NCBI GenBank assembly: GCA_015680685.1
Contig: MNCI01003938.1
Location: 848,070 to 904,076, forward strand
Reading direction: 5' to 3'
Length of the DNA: 56,007 nt
DNA from: Gnetum montanum
Taxonomy: Eukaryota; Streptophyta; Gnetopsida; Gnetales; Gnetaceae
Shown here: piece by piece, positions 11,772-21,879 of the stretch
Numbering within the stretch: position 1 is the first letter of the stretch
Layout of the letters: each line of letters begins with the position of its first letter
Position numbers and translations under genes: made by a program
Notes under the pieces: model-generated
The model's input: only the letters and a program-made list of their open reading frames with translations
What the model was told of the DNA's origin: nothing
Database searches by the model: none

Positions 11772-13066
11772 GTTGACGTCTAGAGAATGGGCTCGATAGA
11801 TGTCGACAAAGAATACAAAACACCGTAGTAGGCCAAATGCCAAGGTTGTCGCTTGGTGAGTGTCGAGATGTTGCTTGACTACATTTGAGAGTGTTGCATT
11901 GGAGTGAAAAGGTGAAGTAGGAAGGAAGGAGGCATAGGAGAAGGGAAAGGGTGAGGTTTAGTCGAATACCTTGTCGGAGTGCTCTGAGGAAGCCATGTGC
12001 ATTTTCACCTTTGCTTTAGCTATCCTCTGACCTCCCGTAGGACATGTGTCTTTCCTACAATGAGTTGTGTTACATCTGTGTAGGGTTTTGAACTACCTAT
12101 AGATGTGTTCCATGTGGTGAGCTATGTTACGCACATCATGGAACTTGCATTGGTGTTTCCTAGGTGGTGAGCTGTGCTACACGCACCATGGGAGTTTGCA
12201 TTCTGTAGTAGCCAAGCTAGTCGAGGCACTCACTTCGTGGCGCTATAGCATTTGCTGCTATCACAAGATGTGCCCTCAGGGGAAAATGTCTTGCTTGCTA
12301 TTGACATTGTTAAAGCTTTTGGACATTGTTGCTAGTGTATGATGTCCAAAATAGGAAGGCCAACAACGGCCTTGGCAGTGTCGGCGTGGAGGAACTGGCC
12401 TCAGAGGTGTCGCTGTGAGTGAGGATGCATTGGAATCCCTGCCAGGGGCATGCATTTCTGGTTCAGCTATGGGATCAAGTACCACATAGCCGAACATCGT
12501 TGGTAGGGAGCTAGAGGATAACAATATTGTGGCTGGCCCACAATATTGCCGAAACTCCAGCTGCAGGCACTAGTTGAGGAGCTACTATCAGGGCAAGGGG
12601 CCATGGTGATGGTAGGTTCGGAGGGCCAGTATGATGTCATACGACATCTCTAGAGGATCAGCATGATGCCAAGGGTGGTAACATTACACATGTCTTAGAC
12701 CGTGTTCCCATTGTGTTGTGAATTACGTTTCGGAGCTGCGACGGGCCACCTACGAGTCGACATCGCACCCACTTGTTTGATGTGTATTTGGTGCTGATGC
12801 ATGTTGGGGATGCGACACGAACCCAGTTTAAGGTCCTAGTAGACCGTGTGTTGGTTTAAAGTCCTAGCAGACCACTATGCTAGTTTAAGGTCCTAATAGA
12901 CCGTACATGCCAGTTTCAGGTTGTAGCGGATGCTGCTTGTTGTTGTTGCTAGTTTAACATCATAGTGGACACTGCTCGATGCTACTAGTTTAACGTCATT
13001 ACGGATGCTACTCTATGCTATTGCTAGTTTATCATCGTAGTGGACGGTGGTGGCTGCCGTTGTGCT
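11772..13066 (-). other. Non-coding 3' spacer of element B with a repeat array
   Basis: This spacer lies between integrase and the left LTR. No frame here looks protein-like on either strand. The part nearest integrase (12815-13060) holds about seven diverged copies of a roughly 30-base unit built around AGTTTAAGGTC followed by a GACC/GGAC word. The same motif recurs at 16545-17035 and 21880-22030 in this element. Non-coding spacers with tandem repeats are common at this place in Tat elements. Confidence 0.5.
12815..13060. repeat. Motif array, AGTTTAAGGTC type
   Basis: Diverged copies read AGTTTAAGGTCCTAGTAGACC, GGTTTAAAGTCCTAGCAGACC, AGTTTAAGGTCCTAATAGACC, AGTTTAACATCATAGTGGAC, AGTTTAACGTCATTACGGAT and AGTTTATCATCGTAGTGGAC. 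Spacing is irregular at about 30-45 bases. Each copy pairs AGTTTAA with a GAC/GGAC word about 8 bases on. Function unknown. Confidence 0.65.
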
Positions 13067-14165
13067 TCAAATGTAGTACAACTTAAGGTATGAGTGATTC
13101 ACTGGGGTGGTGAACTCATTGCCGTCCATGTCCGCTAGCTTGAAGGCTTCGTTCTTGAAGGCTTTAGTGACCATGTAAGGACCTTCCCAGTTGGCTGAGA
13201 ATTTGCTCACATGCTCATGGATAGCCTTGAGGATGAGGTCTCCCTTCTGCACTAGCCATCAACGTGGCTCCGTACTGCTGCTTGCTTTGGTAGTGCTCTA
13301 TGCATCTCAGTGTCTATGCGCGCTCCTCCTCTATTGAGTTGAGGTTGATGATCCATGACTCATTGTTCTAGGCTTTGCTCACGACGTTAGATAGCATCAT
13401 TCGAAGTGAAGGTACCTGCAACTCAAGAGGCAACACAACTTCATATTTGTAAATAAGGCTGTAGGGAGTCTTACATGTGGTAGTTTTGCACGTCATTTGG
13501 TAAGCCCACAGGACGTAGAGGATTTGCTCATGCCACCATCTCTTGCTATTGTTGAGCATCCACTTTAGCAAGTTGATGATGGACTTATTTGTAGCCTCTG
13601 CCTACCCATTTACCTATGGATAATAGGGGGAGGAGAATGATTGTTTAATGCCTAGAGTGTTGCAAAAGGTTTGGGTTTCTGTACTACGGAACTATGGCCC
13701 ATTGTCAATTACAATAGTCATTGGAAGCATGAATTTGGTTACGATGTTGTCTAGGATGAAATAACAGATTTGCTTGGATGTCATCTTCCTTAGGGGGATA
13801 GCTTCCATCGACTTAGTAAAGTACTCAGTGGTGATGATAATGAAACTATGCCCTACGGAGGACTTAGGTGTGATAGGCCTTATGAGGTCTAATCCCCATC
13901 GTTGGAAGGGCCACGTGATTTGTGTTGGGTGCAGGTCTACAGGTGCTACGTGTATGAGATTTGCTTATCTCTAGCACGTGTCACACATCTTGACTTTTGA
14001 TAGGCAGTCATGCTCCATGTGGGACCAGTAGTACCCTAGGCATCTAATTTTTACAGCCATAGCCCTGGGTGCTATGTGTCCATCGCAAAGCCCCTCATGC
14101 ACTTCATTAACTACCTTCTACGCCTGCTCCCCACCCATGCATGCTAGCAATATCCCATCATAGGA
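13067..14165 (-). pseudogene. Element B: integrase
   Basis: Minus-strand Ty3/gypsy integrase. From its N-terminus it shows a zinc-finger piece (LGYYWSHMEHDCLSKVKMC). The first catalytic Asp lies in WGLDLI, with FIIITTEYFTKSMEAIPL after it. The second Asp lies in VIDNGP. The catalytic Glu is in VNG-AEATNKSIINLLKWML, and the next block is LYVLWAYQMTCKTTTCKTPY (13430-13500). The C-terminal GPY/F module is open at 13067-13252 (GDLILKAIHEHVSKFSANWE then GPYMVTKAF). No chromodomain follows, as expected outside chromoviruses. Stops (mostly TAG) and small shifts inactivate it. Confidence 0.85.
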
Positions 14166-14720
14166 TCATTGGCACAGGGTGTCATTTCCCATGAGCACAT
14201 ATTGCTGGGCACGCTTACGGATTTCATCTCTCTGGGTAGATGTCAATCCACCTGGGGGTTCGCCATGCTGTAGGTAAGTTTTCATGTTGGCATACCACTC
14301 CTGGGTATCTGCAGCATTGTCAAAGGCCACATGTTCCACTTGAGTGATAGGCTCTATGCATTCAATAATTGAAGTTGGCAGGTTTGCCAAGGAATGTGAT
14401 GGAATGTTTAATGCAAGGGTAGCTAAGGAATCTACTATGATGTTCTTGTTGCGTGGCACATGTTGCACATCTGTGGTCGCAAATTGCTCAAGCAGGGTTT
14501 TTGCTAGGTCACAGTAGGGTTGCAAGTGCATAGCCTTGCAGGCATAGACCTCGGTGATTTGATTCGCTACTATTTGTGAATCTCCCTAGGTTGCCAGGTG
14601 TTGTATGTGCAGTGCTTGGGTAGCTAAGAGGCCTCTGAGCAGCCCTTCATATTTTGCACATTGTTGGTACAAGGAAACGCAAAGTGAGAAGCAAATGGAT
14701 GCATTTCCCTAGAGGGGAAC
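14166..14720 (-). pseudogene. Element B: archaeal-type second RNase H
   Basis: Between the first RNase H and integrase lies a second RNase H-like segment on the minus strand. Readable blocks are SLYQQCAKYEGLLRGL (14620-14680), then GDSQIVANQI (about 14570), then an open frame 14166-14531 with HLQPYCDLAKTLLEQF, VQHVPRNKNIIVDSLATLAL and a linker to integrase. The G-D-S-x-x-V-x-N-Q pattern and the PRxxN-xxxDxLA pattern are those of the archaeal-type RNase H added to Tat/Ogre elements. This places B in the Tat lineage. One stop lies inside the blocks. Confidence 0.75.
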
Positions 14721-14746
14721 ATGATGACAGTAGCTGGGCTTCCTCC

Positions 14747-15152
14747 TCACACAGTTGATGCATCGTCGAAATGTAAAGTGGGTTCGAGATGCGATGGGAC
14801 AAAGTCAACATTGCTAACGTGCTTATCTGGGAATTTGGGGTCTATGGTTGCCTGATCGTCGATTGGTGAGGCTGTGAGTTGGGTCGCTATGACTTGACCC
14901 TTCGTCAATGATTGAATTACATAGTGTAAATTGAATTTCATAGTTGTTGCCTTCCATTGGGCTATCCTACTACTTTCGTATAGGTTTTTAGTGATAGCCC
15001 GAAGTATATTGCTTTTGCAAATGATATTGGTTGTACTACGGAACAGGTAATGCCTCCATTTTTTTAGTGCGAACACTAAGAAAAGGCAATTCCTCTCTAC
15101 TTCATTGTATTTTGCCTCATGCACTATTAGTGCATGGCTCAGATAATACACT
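14747..15152 (-). pseudogene. Element B: first RNase H, cut by assembly gap
   Basis: Minus-strand RNase H domain of the polyprotein: VYYLSHALIVHEAKYNEVER, then CLFLVFALKKWRHYLF, then STTNIICKSNILRAITKN and YESSRIAQWKATTMKFNL. The ALKKWRHYL and tethered-SNILR blocks are typical. The catalytic Asp at the domain start would lie in the unsequenced bases 15153-15236. The frame stays open for about 140 residues, longer than most in this window. Confidence 0.8.
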
Positions 15153-15236
15153 NNNNNNNNNNNNNNNNNNNNNNNNNNNNNNNNNNNNNNNNNNNNNNNN
15201 NNNNNNNNNNNNNNNNNNNNNNNNNNNNNNNNNNNN
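15153..15236. other. Assembly gap (84 N)
   Basis: A run of 84 unknown bases. It separates element B's RT from its RNase H. Translations on both strands carry X here, so any ORF crossing the gap (for example plus-strand 15031-15294) is unsupported. Confidence 0.98.
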
Positions 15237-16470
15237 AACCCCTTCTTTAGAAGATGTTGCATGGGGTGTAACTTGTCGGTCAGCCTTGCTATGAACCTTC
15301 GAATGAACTGTACTCTACCCTACAAACCATGTAGCTCCTTAAGGTTTGTAGGAGGCGCCAGGTTGACGATGGCCTTAACTTTGTCAGGGTCCACTCGTAT
15401 TCTGACCTCCGATACTATGAACCCTGACATGCATCCAATTTTCACCTTGAAGGCATACTTCTTAGGATTGAGGTGCAGGTCGTGCATTTGGCAGCACTTG
15501 AGGACTATTCCTAGGTCACGTGGGTGATTAGCTACCTTCTTGGACTTGACGGCTATATCATCCACATAGTCATTTAATGTTTCTAGGATATAGTCATTAG
15601 AGATGTAGGTCATGACTCACTGGTAGGTTGCTCCAGCATTCTTGAGCCCGAAAGACATAATGGTGTAGCAGAAGATACCCCATGGCATCATGAAGGTTGT
15701 TGATAGTTGGTGCTCTAGGTTAATGAAGATTTGGTTATATTTGGAGAAATTGTCCATAAAGGATAGTAGAGCATGATCAGACATGGTGTCGATGAGCTGA
15801 TCGATGCTTGGACGTGGAAAGTTGTCCTTGATCGTTGCCTTGTTCAAGTCTTGAAAGTCTATATAGATCTGTATTCATCCTGTTTTCTTCAAAACCAAAA
15901 TGATGTTGGACACCTACTCTGAGTAGTTAATCGTGTGGATGAAACTAGCTTGGTATAGCTTGATGATCTCATCTCTCATAGCTAGCGCAATTTTCAGCTT
16001 AACTTTGTGAGCCTTTTGCTTGACTGCCTTCATGTATGGGTCTAAGATGATGTTGTGCTGAATCAGTCGTAGATCTAGAGTTGGCATATCATTGTACGAC
16101 CATGTAAAGGAATTAATATTATCTTGAAGGATCTTGGCTATGCTGTTATGCATTCATGCATCTAGGAGGGAGCTGAGTTTCAATGTTTTTATCTCCCCCT
16201 TAGATGTGGTGATAGACATCTTGACAAGAGGGTCCTCAGTCACATCCCCAATCTCTATAGGGCTTTGGCTAGATGCTTAGGCTAGTTTTGGGATGCTTCT
16301 AAGGCTGCTATGGTGCTAGCTGTGGTCAACCCCCAGTCGATCATGTTGGGGTTCAACTATCTCGCGAGCTTGGCTTGTGGACCTGGTAACGTTAAGGGTA
16401 TGGAGAGGTTGCGATGGACTTCCATCTCTTGCTCGACCTGCCAACATGAGACACAAGCCTGGTTAAGAGG
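15237..16470 (-). pseudogene. Element B: reverse transcriptase
   Basis: Minus-strand RT of Tat type. In order: SFTWSYNDMPTLDLRLIQH (about 16060-16115), the RT approach; VKLKIALAMRDEIIKLYQA; DFQDLNKATIKDNFPRPSID (about 15800-15850), block 1-2; DHALLSFMDNFSKYNQI; MMPWGIFCYTIMSFGLKNAG (15620-15690); the catalytic box YVDDIAVKSKK (about 15560); then HDLHLNPKKYAFKV and GFIVSEVRIRVDPDKVKAIV (15380-15440). The YVDD box keeps both catalytic Asp residues. A stop after GATYQ and others kill it. Upstream (16160-16470) is a decayed linker that leads into the motif array. Confidence 0.88.
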
Positions 16471-16544
16471 TGTCTATTGGTAGAGATTGTGTATAACAAC
16501 AATTTGCAAAGTAGTGATGAGATGCAACTTGCGAAGTGTGATGA

Positions 16545-17035
16545 TGTAAAGATTAAAAGTTTGCCATTTTAAGGTCATGGCGGACCACCAAGGCATGAGA
16601 GGGAAGAACCGCTAAAAATGTAAAATCGTCGATGCAAAAGTGTGAAGTTGTAAACCGTTAATATGCGAATGCCAAACTACTAGTTTAGTGTCATTTTGGA
16701 CTGCTAGATTATAACATGCAGAACGATGGTATGCAAAACGAGAAAAGGTGGGTACGAGAAATGCAAAACCGTTAAGACAAAAACATCGACATGCTGACAC
16801 GAAATTGCTAGAAATTGTGATACTACCAATGTGAAATGCAAAATTGATGCAGAACCAGCCATGTAATTGTGGATTGCAAATGTAATAGGTCGAGGCTACT
16901 AATTTATGGTTTTTTCAGACTGTTAGAAGTGCAACTACGCTAGGATTGCTAGTTTAAGGTCTTTTCGGACCCATCATGTTGCAGTTGTTAGGATTGCTAG
17001 TTTAAGGTCTTTTCAGACCCATCTTTTTGGACCTG
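16545..17035. repeat. Motif array, AGTTTAAGGTC type (RT side of the antisense gene)
   Basis: Copies include ATTTTAAGGTCATGGCGGACC (about 16569), TAGTTTAGTGTCATTTTGGAC (16680), TAATTTATGGTTTTTTCAGAC (16899), TAGTTTAAGGTCTTTTCGGAC (16951) and TAGTTTAAGGTCTTTTCAGAC (16999). They have the same orientation and spacing style as the array at 12815-13060. Between copies the DNA is not protein-like. Confidence 0.6.
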
Positions 17036-17213
17036 TAATGAGAATAAATATATATTTCTTTATTTTCAGGAAAGCACGTGGTTGACTCAAAGCGTGTCAA
17101 GGCTTTAATGTTAACAGTGCTATGATGTCGTGGCGAGCATGCTACGCTATACGGCATGCTCCACATTAATCAGAGAGGGAGGGCGACAAGTTTCCCTATC
17201 TTGCCATCATGGC

Positions 17214-17224
17214 CATAAATAGGG
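17214..17224 (+). promoter_or_regulatory. TATA-like box ahead of the antisense gene
   Basis: CATAAATAGGG on the plus strand, opposite to element B. It lies 160-400 bases before candidate first exons and about 750 bases before the first recognisable coding block. A clustered CTACGCTA motif sits 70 bases upstream (17143-17153). Suggestive only. Confidence 0.35.
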
Positions 17225-17966
17225 ATTAATCCTTGGAAATTTTGCCATTTTCACCGTAAAAGCGTAGAGCCCACATTGGAGCACAAGGTGATGTCGGAGC
17301 GTAGAGCAATTGTGATAGCGGCTAGCGAGGCGAGTTTTTTATAGTGAAGAGTGTACATCTGTAATAAGGACAATGGCTTGTAAGACTCATTTGGTGCTTG
17401 CAAAGATTGAGGAGATGAAGAAGACCCTAGGGCATGCGACACAAGCACACGTTGCGGTGTGGAGGAGCACATCATTGACCTAGTATTTTACGCTTCCTCT
17501 GCTTTTTTTTGTTTTGTGTTTTATTAGCTTTGCATCCATTCTTGTTTACCTGTGTTTTCCATTGTCACGTCATTTTGGCCCTTGCATTGTCACTATTTCC
17601 ATTTCGATCATGGAAGATGCATGGATGTTGCATCATGGTTTCACGCAAGGCCACTTAAATTGCCATCGTCGCAGTTGTCATGACCACGGGGGCTCAGGTA
17701 GTTTAAGTTGCTTGTTCTTTGAATGGTGTAGCATAGAACCCTTAGAAGGGCTAGGCCACGTGTGATGCGACAGCGTGACACATGTTTTGTTAGGGCATGA
17801 TGTTAATTTTCTATTTCTACGCTAGGCTATTGTACGTTCCTGCTACGCTAGACCTTCATGCCCTTGCTACGCTATGCACGGGAAGAGGGTTATGCTACGT
17901 TGCTACTATGTTGCATGTGTATTGCCTTTAGATGTGATGCCAACATTTGCTGATTGTGTTATGTAG

Positions 17967-18416
17967 GGTGGGGTTGAGACCTAGGTTGATTATCTTGGAA
18001 GTTAGAGGGGCCTTGTGTCACGTGGGTAGACCTATGGCTAATGTTCCTCCTCCCCAAATATGTATGGGGAACCGAGGGGTTTGGTTCAAGCCTGGGGCAC
18101 AGGACTTCTTGCAATTCCTCCTTGACCACTTTAGCATGATTGTTTGGTCCTGCCTAGAGGAGGTGGAGTTGACCATCATCATAAAAGCCATTTTGCTTAG
18201 GGCAAGCCAAGGTATTTTGAGGTTCCTGATCGATGGGGCAATTATGAGTGGGTAGGGAGAAGGATCCAACCAACGCCCAACAGGGTTAAGGCACTTGGCC
18301 TAGATCTGGGAGATGGCCAAGTATGATTGCTACCACTGCTTCAACACATTTTTCCTTGCACGTTTTATGATGACATGCTTCTAGAACCCTCAAGGAACTA
18401 TCTACTGTGCTGGTGG
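17967..18416 (+). pseudogene. HAD/FCP1 (NLI-interacting factor)-like segment
   Basis: An open frame at 17947-18255 reads LIILEVRGALC, then KPGAQDFLQFLLDHF and IVWS. Plant FCP1/NIF-type phosphatases carry a hydrophobic strand ending in a D-x-x-G-L-L motif, then a K/R-P-x-x-x-x-F-L-x-x-x-x-x-x-F-x-V-x-x-W-S block, then an NT-(hydrophobic)-DD block with N-P-P. Here the order and spacing agree. The catalytic Asp reads Glu (LEVRG), and the NT block (18340-18400) is NTFFLA with a nearby YDDMLLEP one frame off. So the enzyme would be inactive even without the stop. The family call rests on motif reading only. Confidence 0.45.
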
Positions 18417-18499
18417 GTGAGTTTTATAGCTTTATTCTACTATGTTTGCGTGACGTTGGCCGTAGTGGCCTAATGCTCGCAGCATGCATTTGCTACCAG
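18417..18499 (+). other. Candidate intron of antisense gene (83 bases)
   Basis: Donor GTGAGT at 18417, acceptor CTACCAG ending at 18499. It follows the FCP1-like segment and precedes the block FFRDEDGVYEL. Confidence 0.5.
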
Positions 18500-18789
18500 G
18501 TTCTTCCGTGATGAGGATGGTGTTTATGAGCTTTCGGGTCTATTGGCTACATCACAACTAGCCTTGTAGGAGTTCTCCTCTGCTGAGAACCTGTGGGTGG
18601 GTGTGATCGGGCAATGCGGGGATGAGTACCACACCTACCCAGATGTGTACTCTTCCCTCTATGACCAGTGCAGGAGGTAGGGCTAGTTGGATGGGGAGTG
18701 GGTGAAACCCTTCAAGCTAATCATAGTTGAACAAGATTTGGTTGAGCTCCCATAATTCCCACTGCCATACCAAACTAGTAGGTTGAGCG

Positions 18790-18871
18790 GTAAGTGCCAC
18801 ATGTTTAAATCTCTTTGCAAATTTTAAATTTCCTACATCTTTGTGCTAAGCATTTTGTGAACCTATTGTAG
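18790..18871 (+). other. Candidate intron of antisense gene (82 bases)
   Basis: Donor GTAAGT at 18790 and acceptor CTATTGTAG ending at 18871. Removing it joins ...QTSRLS-G to G-AKKPKEV in one frame with a codon split after its first base. The interior is T-rich, as in plant introns. Confidence 0.65.
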
Positions 18872-19911
18872 GGGCGAAGAAGCCTAAGGAGGTGATGGTG
18901 GTAACCGGTGAGGTGCAGGGGACGAATGTCTACTTCAAGTATGAAGAAGTAGAGAAGAGCCAGTGCTGGCTGAACTGCGGGGCCTCAGACGCTCTCCTCT
19001 AGAACATCAAGAAGGCAGGGATTTTGGATCTATTCCTAGCCCTAAATCCGAACGTTCCCACGACTGAGATGCTTCCCTTGGTCAAGTCCTTCTCCAACAA
19101 GCTGGGTCATTTTCACTTGTGCGTGCATGATGTGAGTGATCATTGACATCAATGACCAGCTGTTCATGGATTTGTTTGGCATCCTTGTCGAAGGCATTTC
19201 GGTAGGGTCAAAGTCCAAGATGGAGTTGACCCTTGAGAAGAAGGACCTCCAAGAGTGGCTAGGGCTCATCAAGGAGCATAAGGGGCTCCCTATGGAGAAG
19301 CTCAAGGAAGGACCCATCAAGGATTTATACCCTATTTTTCATGCTCGTGCATTCCCCTAGCTGCTTACCCAGGGGAAAGTCTTGTAGCTTGAGTAGGCTT
19401 GGATAATGTGTGAGGTCATGGAGGAGGGGACTCGTTACAACTGGGCCGAGTCTTTGTGTAAAGGCTTGCGGGTTGAGATCTTGGGGCACCATGCAAAAAT
19501 GGAGTCCCTTTCAAACATCCACTATGCCTTTTATATAGGCTACCTCAAGCATTTCGTGGAGTCCCTAGTGGTTCAGGAGAGAGGAAACTAGGTTGTGTAA
19601 AATCGTGACCAGATTTCCAGACCTTGGATTCGCTAGGTCTTTCATACCATTTGAGCCCAAGATCCTCCAGAAGTAGTTGGGGAGTCATTTTTTGTAACGA
19701 CTAAGGATCAGGGGGCCCGCAACGTTCACGGCCAGGATAGCATAGGAGAGATGCCCCCCATCATGGATGGTAGCATATCTCAGGGTGAATGTTTCATAGC
19801 TGAAACGGTTGCCAGCACATTGTGGCAAAAGAGGCCTCCCCCAGCCTGTCACGTGGAGGAGGAGGAGGGGCAAAGACTACGACTTAAACTGTAGAGGATG
19901 CTACCTCCTAT

Positions 19912-20049
19912 TGGTAAGTGCTTTCGTTCAGTGTTTGTTTTGTTGTGGTTTGCTACGCTATGCTTTGCTAGATGTCATAGTGTAGTGTAGCATCTACCTT
20001 AGGCTAACTCAATTTGAAATAATGCCCACGTGTTTGACTATCAAAAGAG
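19912..20049 (+). other. Candidate intron of antisense gene, acceptor uncertain
   Basis: A consensus GTAAGT donor at 19912 is followed by T-rich sequence with CTACGCTATG units. No clear acceptor: AG dinucleotides in the purine run 20049-20068 are possible ends. The following frame is KKKQAIKRCQLLG or MSAPRVGMMNKD. Confidence 0.4.
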
Positions 20050-20368
20050 AGAGAAGAAGAAGAAGCAGGCGATAAAGAGGTGTCAGCTCCTAGGGTAGGG
20101 ATGATGAATAAAGACATGGAGGCCCCAATTTTGGAGAGAGGGGCTTCGGTCAAGAAGAAGGGAGCTCCTGCTGCTAAGGTAGGGGCTCTCGTCATTAGGG
20201 AGAATCCTCCTACTAAGGAATCCCTCTTGAATAAACAAGACATTGGTCTCCTCAAAGGAAAAGCATCAGCGCATGAAGAGGAGGTTGATAGGGACTTGGG
20301 AGGAACTTCTGGCTAGGCCTCGACCATTGTTTTACATCAGCCAGAAGAGAGACCACCACCAGATGTTG

Positions 20369-20440
20369 GTGAGTTTGACAATATGTATGCCTTATCATAG
20401 TCCATTTTGGTCATTGCTAATGTGTTTAGTTATGCGACAG
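20369..20440 (+). other. Candidate intron of antisense gene (72 bases)
   Basis: Donor GTGAGT at 20369, T-rich interior, acceptor GCGACAG ending at 20440. The next exon is open for 39 codons (ATADATGPTPVHARPWAEIP). Confidence 0.5.
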
Positions 20441-20575
20441 ATGCTACTGCTGATGCCACAGGACCCACTCCGGTTCACGCTAGGCCTTGGGCTGAAATCC
20501 CCAACAAATTCATGTTTATGCAGGGGATTGTGGATGACATGATTAGGTGCCTTTAGCAGGTGGACCCTGAAGCAG

Positions 20576-20673
20576 GTAAGTAGTGGTGTTATCCACTCTT
20601 GTGTTGCTACACTAAATTTTCTTGCTACTTGTGCTATGCTAATACGACTACTGTATTCTTTGTGTCATGGTAG
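20576..20673 (+). other. Candidate intron of antisense gene (98 bases)
   Basis: Donor GTAAGT at 20576 and acceptor CATGGTAG ending at 20673. Splicing joins ...QVDPEA to SRLKWDST in one frame. A TGCTACACTA/GTGCTATGCTA unit lies inside. Confidence 0.6.
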
Positions 20674-21497
20674 CCTCTCGACTCAAGTGGGACTCAACAT
20701 GACCTTTGATGGTCGATGTCATGTCTTCATTCCCACCGAAAGCAACTGAAGTGTCTTGTCATGCATACGATGAGGTCTGCAAATGTGCTTTGCACTCAGC
20801 GTGCTCCCTGTGGGAGTGCAGGCGTACCAACAAGGAACTATGGAAATGAGTCTAGAAGGTAGAGCAAAGAGAAGCTGACCTGAGGACTGAGGTGGAGGAT
20901 CTCAAGTTGAGGAACGAGTTCCTCATGGCCTGTAAAATGAACAATGAGGACTAGCGTACCACGGTGGTAGACCACACCAGGTTTTGGATGGTTGTGCATC
21001 AAAATGTCGAAACTACCCACGAGCTGATAGAGTAGCGGATGCAGATGGACCTATTGGACCAGAAGTGTCAAGATCTAAAATACCTTAGTGCCAAGATTTT
21101 TGAATGGGGGAAAACCCAAAGAAATCATAAGAATATGTATAAAAAAGAAAATGCCATCCATCAAAAGTTATACAAAGAAGCTGCTATGGAGGCATTTATG
21201 TAGGAAGCGTTCATAAATTCCATTGATGCTTCTGAGGCTTACACTAGTTTCAAAGAGCAGGTCAAGGTGATGAAAGCTCCTAACCTGAAAGTGACTCTTC
21301 CCATGGGAGAGGCTACGACTGTCACCTATGCTCCAGGGCCGCCAAGGTGGACACCTGCCTAAAGGGGGAGAGCTACCGTAGCAGATTCTACACTAGAAAA
21401 AAGGTGTTGAGTAGATATCATGACAGAGGAGGTCTGGTGTCACCTCGAGCTCGGCTTAGACCAAATACCCTTTGAGACAGACGTGAGCCCTCTTCAG

Positions 21498-21540
21498 GTT
21501 AGTCACATTTGACTATGTTAATGTTTATTCTCAATTGTAG
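21498..21540 (+). other. Possible short intron of antisense gene (43 bases)
   Basis: GTTAGT at 21498 and TTGTAG ending 21540 look like splice sites with a T-rich interior. At 43 bases it is shorter than usual plant introns, so a deletion or a different donor is possible. Confidence 0.3.
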
Positions 21541-21810
21541 TTTGCGTTTGTTGACCTCACTAACCACTTTACCCCTGCGATGCAAGCCCCAAGTGATGGC
21601 ACAACATTTGTAGAGGGAGGAAATGAAGAGCTGGTGAGGGACCAAGTAGTGGAAGACAATGCTAAGGGAGTGATGCAGGAACAAATGGCAGAGATGATGC
21701 AAACAGAAACAACCCATGATAGCATGGGATTTTTTTTGACAATTTGAAATTTTGGATTTTTGCAATTTTGTGTAATGAATTTTGCAAACATCGAAAGAGA
21801 ACAATTTTTG

Positions 21811-21816
21811 AATAAA
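21811..21816 (+). terminator. Polyadenylation signal candidate of the antisense gene
   Basis: AATAAA about 80 bases after the stop of the last candidate exon (THDSMGFF), in T-rich sequence. It suits the 3' end of a plus-strand transcript. Confidence 0.35.
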
Positions 21817-21879
21817 GGAAGAGGGTTTTACGCTAACTTGCATATTGCATACATACATTTTTCATAGAGTGTTCATGCT

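Larger units (their letters stand above)
17610..21730 (+). pseudogene. Spliced antisense gene inside element B, HAD/FCP1-like start, coiled-coil end
   Basis: The plus strand between element B's protease and RT carries a gene-like unit with introns. A candidate first exon ends at 17697 (CAG before GTAG). A second starts after the acceptor at 17966 and encodes LIILEVRGALC and KPGAQDFLQFLLDHF-MIVW, then NTFF and NPQGTIY, resembling an FCP1/NIF-type HAD phosphatase. Exon 18500-18789 (FFRDEDGVYELSGLLATSQ) joins exon 18872-19911 exactly in frame (KPKEVMVVTGEVQGTNVYF; IIDINDQLFMDLFGILVEG; RYNWAESLCKGLRVEI). Exon 20441-20575 joins 20674 in frame and leads to a charged heptad region (20840-21260: READLRTEVEDLKLRNEFL). 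The last exon ends near 21730; AATAAA follows at 21811. About a dozen stops and a frameshift near 19130 show it is dead. The middle region is unrecognised; a retroelement accessory ORF is possible. Confidence 0.6.

Noticed and set aside
15031-15294. Plus-strand ORF across the gap
   Set aside because: One third of it is X from the N run, and the opposite strand is RNase H.
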